From NCBI GenBank assembly GCA_002862805.1, contig PKEA01000020.1:1-37409 (forward strand): a stretch of 37,409 nucleotides of DNA, read 5' to 3'. Within the stretch, counting starts at the first letter, position 1. Each line of letters starts with the position of its first letter. Made by a program: the position numbers and the translations under genes. Shown here piece after piece: positions 33,866 through 37,409 of the stretch. The notes beneath the pieces were generated by a model. That model was given only the letters and a program-made list of their open reading frames with translations, did not search any database and was not told where the DNA came from. This stretch comes from Flavobacteriaceae bacterium. Its GTDB lineage: Bacteria; Bacteroidota; Bacteroidia; Flavobacteriales; Flavobacteriaceae.

Positions 33866-34461
33866 GCTGTTTTTATTTCTTTCTTTATTATTGAATCTAT
33901 TTCTTTCTCATCAAATTCCACATTTGGGTTTGAATAAAATTGAATATTAACTTTATTAATTGGCCAAGGTTGCATTTGCAAACCATTCCATTTATTTGAT
34001 TCTTCTACATTAATTCTCTGATAATTATTTTCAATAGAGCCTATTACAGCATAATTATTTTTTAGAATTATTTTTTTGTCGAAAGGAAAAGAGTATTTTA
34101 ATTCAGAGTTTCTGAAATTCCCATTGTTTTCAATAAGAACAAAATAATTAGATTCATTTTTGCTTATATCAAAGATTACTTCTCTATTGGTAAATGAAAA
34201 TATTAAAACAAAAGTAGTAATAATTGCGATTTCAATAATATTCAATTTTTTGATATTTATTTTTTCGGATGCTACTCTGTCAGCAATATAAATAAAAAGG
34301 ACTATAATAACACCAATTAAAATTAAAACTCCTCCTAAACTTGATCCACCATCTAAAGTCAATCCATAAATTCCATAAGGCAAACCAATCAACATTATTA
34401 TCAATCCAAGAATTGAAATTATTGTTGGTTTTGTGAATATGATTTTTTGCATTTCTGTCAT
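33832..34461 (-). CDS. Membrane protein of unknown function (cassette 2)
   Basis: The protein has 209 residues from the ATG at 34461. The cassette begins at 34475, so the longer start at 34536, which would lie in the previous repeat, is excluded. It has three hydrophobic segments near the N terminus (about 10-30, 38-58 and 76-94) and a soluble C-terminal domain of about 110 residues. The last dozen residues (TAVNSGFKKLGF) are encoded by the R'' arm of repeat B, so the repeat forms the gene's 3' end. The family was not recognised. Confidence 0.7.
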   Translation of the reverse strand: MTEMQKIIFTKPTIISILGLIIMLIGLPYGIYGLTLDGGSSLGGVLILIGVIIVLFIYIADRVASEKINIKKLNIIEIAIITTFVLIFSFTNREVIFDISKNESNYFVLIENNGNFRNSELKYSFPFDKKIILKNNYAVIGSIENNYQRINVEESNKWNGLQMQPWPINKVNIQFYSNPNVEFDEKEIDSIIKKEIKTAVNSGFKKLGF

Positions 34462-34469
34462 AAAATTGC

Positions 34470-34607
34470 GGTTAACGTTTTGCGGCTTTGTTTCAGTGGC
34501 TTTGATTAAGCACTGACCAAAGCAAATATAAAACAAAATTACGAATCATAGAGGTTTTTCCGAAGGAAAAACCAAGCCTAAGCCATTGTGCAAAACAGCT
34601 GTTGGCA
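34470..34607 (-). repeat. attC-like repeat C
   Basis: About 138 bp long. The left arm is GGTTAACGTTTTGCGGCTTT and the right arm CCATTGTGCAAAACAGCTG; both pair imperfectly. A central hairpin GGTTTTTCCGAAGGAAAAACC is visible. The minus-strand TATATTTG box is at 34523-34530, 62 bp before the next start codon. Confidence 0.78.
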
Positions 34608-34611
34608 ATAG

Positions 34612-35442
34612 TTATTTATACTCATTATAGTATTTTACTATTAGATAAATATTGTCGATTTTATATTCTTCATTCAATATTTTAGAAACTAATTTCTGAT
34701 TATCAGAAAATATTTCAGCTAATTTTTTTTTGTATAATAAGTTATTAATTAATATTAGTTCATTATCGATTTCTATGTAAAAATAGTTTTTATATTCATT
34801 TAAAAATAATCCAGAATTTAAATCATTTTGGTTGTAGTTATATTCATATTCGTAAAGTTTAACTTTACCATCTACTAATAATTTTAGATAAGCATCTTTA
34901 TCATCAAAAAGTGTAGCTCTTCTTTTTTCTTTATGTTCAAAAATTTCATTGTTAAATCTAAATCTTTTGATGTTTTCTTTTTCTATTTTAATCATATCAT
35001 TTGATGAATCAAAAAGACGTAGTTTTCCAAATATTGGTTCTTCGATTTTTCCGTAAATAGTATCAATAGTTTTTGTTATAACAAAATCAGTTAATCTTTT
35101 TTGGACATTTATGAAATCATCAATTTTTTTTACGATTGTATCTTTTGAAGTATTAGATTCTTTTGAAGCATAAATTCCGTCTTCAAATTTTGGTTTTTGA
35201 TAAATATAAACTTCATCATTAATTCTAAACTTTCTGTATCTTTTTAATTTATGACTACGAAACTTTATTTTATCTCTTTCACTATTTGAGTTTTTCTCAT
35301 AAAGAACTTTTCTATTTCTGATAGTTCCATAAATAGTATCATTATTTTGGTCAACAACAAAATCCAAAAACTGATTCTGTGAAAAACCAAAAATTGGAAT
35401 AATAAAAAGTAATAAGAATATTTTTCTGCGATATTTTTTCAT
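34612..35442 (-). CDS. Exported protein with internal duplication (cassette 3)
   Basis: The protein has 276 residues from the ATG at 35442, which is 13 bp into the cassette. It begins with a signal peptide (MKKYRRKIFLLLFIIPIFGFSQ). The mature part has two similar stretches: DFVVDQNNDTIYGTI followed by a basic segment, FRINDEVYIYQKP; and DFVITKTIDTIYGKI, then IKIEKENIKRFRFNNEIFEHK. The remainder is rich in Tyr, Asn and Lys. I know of no function for the 'DTIYG' type of Bacteroidota exported protein. The stop codon lies in the terminal inverted repeat. Confidence 0.75.
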   Translation of the reverse strand: MKKYRRKIFLLLFIIPIFGFSQNQFLDFVVDQNNDTIYGTIRNRKVLYEKNSNSERDKIKFRSHKLKRYRKFRINDEVYIYQKPKFEDGIYASKESNTSKDTIVKKIDDFINVQKRLTDFVITKTIDTIYGKIEEPIFGKLRLFDSSNDMIKIEKENIKRFRFNNEIFEHKEKRRATLFDDKDAYLKLLVDGKVKLYEYEYNYNQNDLNSGLFLNEYKNYFYIEIDNELILINNLLYKKKLAEIFSDNQKLVSKILNEEYKIDNIYLIVKYYNEYK

Positions 35443-35448
35443 AATTAT

Positions 35449-35581
35449 TGCCAACGTTTTGCAGCTTGCGGAAGTGGCGGACTTTCAGCACCAAAGTTAC
35501 TAAAAATTCCTGAACTTTCAACAAGCACGAAAGTTACTAAAAAAGCACTTAACCCGCCATTTCTGCAAACTGCTGTTAGTG
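35449..35581 (-). repeat. attC-like repeat D
   Basis: About 133 bp long. The left arm TGCCAACGTTTTGCAGC...GAAGTGGCGG pairs with the right arm CCGCCATTTCTGCAAACTG. A TAACTTTG box (minus strand) is at 35492-35499. Internal AAAGTTACTAAAAA sequences are directly repeated, unlike the central hairpin of other copies. Confidence 0.78.
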
Positions 35582-35592
35582 GCTGGCATATT

Positions 35593-36441
35593 TCAATTTA
35601 TTTTTTTGTAAGTTATATTCCAAATCATTGGTTGTAAAGTCTGAATTCCTTCCCATTTCATTTCATATTGCATTGGTAATCCAAGCTCATTATATTTATA
35701 CGTCCACGTTGTTCCACTATTATTGTATTTGGTCAAATTATTATTTGAAAGTTCTCTTACAAAACCTGTTTCTGTGCCAATTCCTTGGAATGGAGTATAA
35801 ACAAATAAATAATCTAATCCAATGTTTGGTTTTGATTTATTATCATACTCATATATTAAATTTTGTTCTATAAATTCTCCTGGAATTGGATTTCCAATCA
35901 AATCTGTTTTTGGAAGTATATAAGTATGTTTGAATACATTACCTGAATTGTCATAAAAAATTGTATTGTTTTCAAAAGGTTGAGTATTATTGTCATAAAT
36001 ACTAACCATTTTGTTGTTTAAATAATGAAATTTTTGGTGACCAATCATTACGTTATTTTTCCAAGTTTCCTTTTTTATTAATTGATTTTGTGTATTATAG
36101 AATAAGTGTATATCGTGGCTAAACATAAAATGAGTTAAATCATTAATATGAATTTTTGAAACAAGACCATTTGTATATTCAAATTCATCAATATAAAGCA
36201 TATCTCGTATTTGGCTATTTTGAACAAATTTCCCTGTAGTTGTTTTTTTAATAAGTTTATTGTCATTGTTATAGATAAAAATTGTATTAGTGAAATTTGT
36301 GGAATCTTCAAATTTACTTATTTTGTCAACTAAATAATCTTGGCGAGTTTCTAAATTAACCTCACAATCATCTTTACTACAACTAATTAAAATTAGTGGA
36401 AATAATAAAATAGTAGTTATTAATTTAATAATATTTTTCAT
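35593..36441 (-). CDS. Lipoprotein with YD-like repeats (cassette 4)
   Basis: This is a 282-residue lipoprotein: the signal MKNIIKLITTILLFPLILIS is followed by CSKDD, with the lipobox Cys at about 21. The mature part consists of short beta-strand repeats with tyrosine-rich motifs (YNNDNKLIKKT, YNTQNQLIKKE, YDNSGNVFKH, YEYDN, YNELGLPMQYE). These are of the RHS/YD-repeat type that occurs in Bacteroidota lipoproteins. The 11 bp between the stop codon and repeat D core is typical of cassette ends. The function is unknown. Confidence 0.75.
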   Translation of the reverse strand: MKNIIKLITTILLFPLILISCSKDDCEVNLETRQDYLVDKISKFEDSTNFTNTIFIYNNDNKLIKKTTTGKFVQNSQIRDMLYIDEFEYTNGLVSKIHINDLTHFMFSHDIHLFYNTQNQLIKKETWKNNVMIGHQKFHYLNNKMVSIYDNNTQPFENNTIFYDNSGNVFKHTYILPKTDLIGNPIPGEFIEQNLIYEYDNKSKPNIGLDYLFVYTPFQGIGTETGFVRELSNNNLTKYNNSGTTWTYKYNELGLPMQYEMKWEGIQTLQPMIWNITYKKIN

Positions 36442-36488
36442 AATTATTTATTTTTAGTTGTCTATACGTTATTTTTGTCAATGCTTGC

Positions 36489-36619
36489 CACTAACGTGTT
36501 TGTATATGGTTTGTTGCGTGGTTAAGCACCTAATTTAGCAAATAAAAACCGAATAGAAAATCCGCGAGGATTTTCGTAAGTAGGCTAGAACTAGCAATAA
36601 ATTATATACGGTGTTGGTG
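36489..36619 (-). repeat. attC-like repeat E
   Basis: About 131 bp long. The left core CACTAAC is followed by GTGTTTGTATATGG; the right arm is ATTATATACGGTGTTGGTG. The arms pair via TATA(C/T)A segments. The central hairpin GAAAATCCGCGAGGATTTTC lies at about 36556-36575. A TTTATTTG box (minus strand) is at 36539-36546. It is the most divergent copy, with CACC in place of CAGC after the core. Confidence 0.75.
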
Positions 36620-36623
36620 GTAG

Positions 36624-37220
36624 TTATTTTTCAACAATCTGAATATCAAACATTCCTTTATCAATATTGATAATGTCCCCATCTTGGTTTTTAATTTCTC
36701 CTGCAAAAGTTCCTTGTAGTCTATTATTGTCTTTGGATAAAATTGTTAATTCAAAATTATTAGAATGAGTTGTAGCTGCATATGTGTTAGTAACTGAAAT
36801 CAGTTGTCCAGTACTATTAACTATTATTTCTTCATCAACAACATAGTTGATTTGTGCATCCATATTTATATCCTGAGGGTTAAATGTGTAAGGTAAAGTC
36901 AATGAATTTAGATTTGTGCCTGAGAAGAAAATTATTCCACGGTTTGAAAAATTATCAGGGTTTAATCTTTCCATTATAACCCAAGGAATTGAAGGGTCCG
37001 AATAACCATAATTATCGGCTTGATTAGGATTATTTCCAATAGAGGTAAAATTTACAATAGTGTCTTTAACTGTTGTCACTTCATTAACTAACGTTGATTT
37101 CTGATATTCAAATTCAATTATTCCAGTTTTATAAGTATCAATTTCCACATCGTCTTTTGTACAAGACGTAAATGAAATGAGAGCTAATACAATGCTGAAG
37201 TAAAAATATTTATTTTTCAT
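36624..37220 (-). CDS. Lipoprotein, hypothetical (cassette 5)
   Basis: This is a 198-residue lipoprotein: MKNKYFYFSIVLALISFTS followed by CTKDD, with Cys at about residue 20. The mature part is beta-rich and acidic (VEIDTYKTGIIEFEYQKSTL, then DGDIINIDKGMFDIQIVEK at the end). I do not recognise a family. The stop codon is 5 bp from the R'' core of repeat E, and the start is 69 bp inside its cassette. Confidence 0.75.
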   Translation of the reverse strand: MKNKYFYFSIVLALISFTSCTKDDVEIDTYKTGIIEFEYQKSTLVNEVTTVKDTIVNFTSIGNNPNQADNYGYSDPSIPWVIMERLNPDNFSNRGIIFFSGTNLNSLTLPYTFNPQDINMDAQINYVVDEEIIVNSTGQLISVTNTYAATTHSNNFELTILSKDNNRLQGTFAGEIKNQDGDIINIDKGMFDIQIVEK

Positions 37221-37283
37221 TTTTGTAAGTATTTAGTTAGTTATATATCAAGAATGTTGTATCAAAATGTATGCCGTAATTAC

Positions 37284-37409
37284 CACCAACGTTTTGCAGC
37301 TAAAAGAAGTGGCGACGAGCCAAAACCAAGCCAAAACAAATATAACGCAAACTTTTGAATTTTCGGAGAAAATTCGGAAGTATGCCCTTGCCTAAGCCAT
37401 TACTTTTAA
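37284..37409 (-). repeat. attC-like repeat F (cut by window edge)
   Basis: The left arm CACCAACGTTTTGCAGC...GAAGTGGCG is present, and the sequence then runs into TTTTCGGAGAAAATTCGGAAG and CCTAAGCCATTAC before the window ends. A TATATTTG box (minus strand) is at 37337-37344. The right core is missing because the window stops. This shows the array continues to the right. Confidence 0.7.

Larger units (their letters stand above)
32800..37409 (-). mobile_element. Integron-like gene-cassette array (five cassettes, continues past window)
   Basis: The region holds five units, each one leftward gene and one repeat: 32800-33737, 33738-34475, 34476-35454, 35455-36494 and 36495-37289. A sixth repeat starts at 37284 and is cut by the window edge. 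The boundaries are at the AAC/GTT core triplets of the repeats. At each unit the first 7 bases and the last 7 bases are exact inverse complements and vary from unit to unit (CACCAAC, GGTTAAC, TGCCAAC, CACTAAC, CACCAAC). This is the classical relation of R'' and R' in integron cassettes. The core (GTTGGTG, GTTAACC, GTTGGCA, GTTAGTG) departs from GTTRRRY but keeps GTTR. No integrase is present in the window; by the polarity it would lie to the right. Confidence 0.75.

Noticed and set aside
34462..34536. N-terminal extension of the cassette 2 membrane protein
   Set aside because: The extra residues would come from repeat C, upstream of the cassette boundary at 34475.
32800..37409. MITE-type insertions between the genes
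   Set aside because: MITEs would have terminal repeats complementary within each element and target duplications. Here the variable core pairs across the gene unit, and the ends of a single repeat differ.
32800..37409. CRISPR array
   Set aside because: Repeats are about 130 bp, imperfect, palindromic and separated by whole genes. There are no short regular spacers and no cas genes.

Overview
This window comes from a low-GC member of the Flavobacteriaceae, most likely a Flavobacterium. The evidence is the gliding-motility ABC exporter genes gldF and gldG, bacillithiol deacetylase BshB1, a YdiI-type MenI next to an isochorismate synthase, and the absence of clear Shine-Dalgarno sequences. Several genes also carry the Bacteroidota promoter pattern TTTG-N19-TAnnTTTG (purC, purL and tRNA-His fit it exactly).

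Positions 1 to about 32,785 are ordinary chromosomal backbone. Left to right: dnaN; gldF-gldG; a SAM-hydroxide adenosyltransferase with a small monooxygenase; phoH and an SDR dehydrogenase, both with TTG starts; an exported 'VGIGTTNPQ' surface protein; purC; a fatty-acid beta-oxidation operon (marR-fadN-fadA-fadE, read leftward) and a separate acyl-CoA synthetase, sharing a MarR-type palindrome; purL; a beta-helix lipoprotein with a DUF1579 lipoprotein; a menI-menF-bshB1 operon; tRNA-His; a TauE/SafE permease; pyrE with an SRPBCC gene; a NUDIX hydrolase; an M14 metallopeptidase with a small membrane protein; and a DEAD-box helicase variant. Most transcription units end in clear hairpin terminators.

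From position 32,800 to the right edge the character changes. Five unrelated genes, all leftward, are separated by six copies (the last cut off by the window end) of an imperfect inverted repeat of about 130-165 bp. The outermost 7 bp at the two ends of each gene unit are exact inverse complements, and this extends imperfectly to about 13-15 bp. The sequence differs from unit to unit, so the complementarity spans the gene and not the repeat. That is the signature of integron gene cassettes, with AAC and GTT core triplets as in attC sites. I read this as an integron-like cassette array, or the integrase-distal end of one, abutting the helicase terminator. No integrase is in the window; it would be expected to the right. 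The repeats also carry TAnnTTTG-like promoter boxes pointing at the next gene. The cargo is a nucleotidyl-cyclase-like protein, a small membrane protein, an exported protein with an internal duplication, and two lipoproteins.

Other points of interest are an ACAACAACACA motif just downstream of the promoter boxes of purC, purL and pyrE, a palindromic repeat inserted in frame in purL, and pyrE and NUDIX start codons only 7 bp apart on opposite strands.
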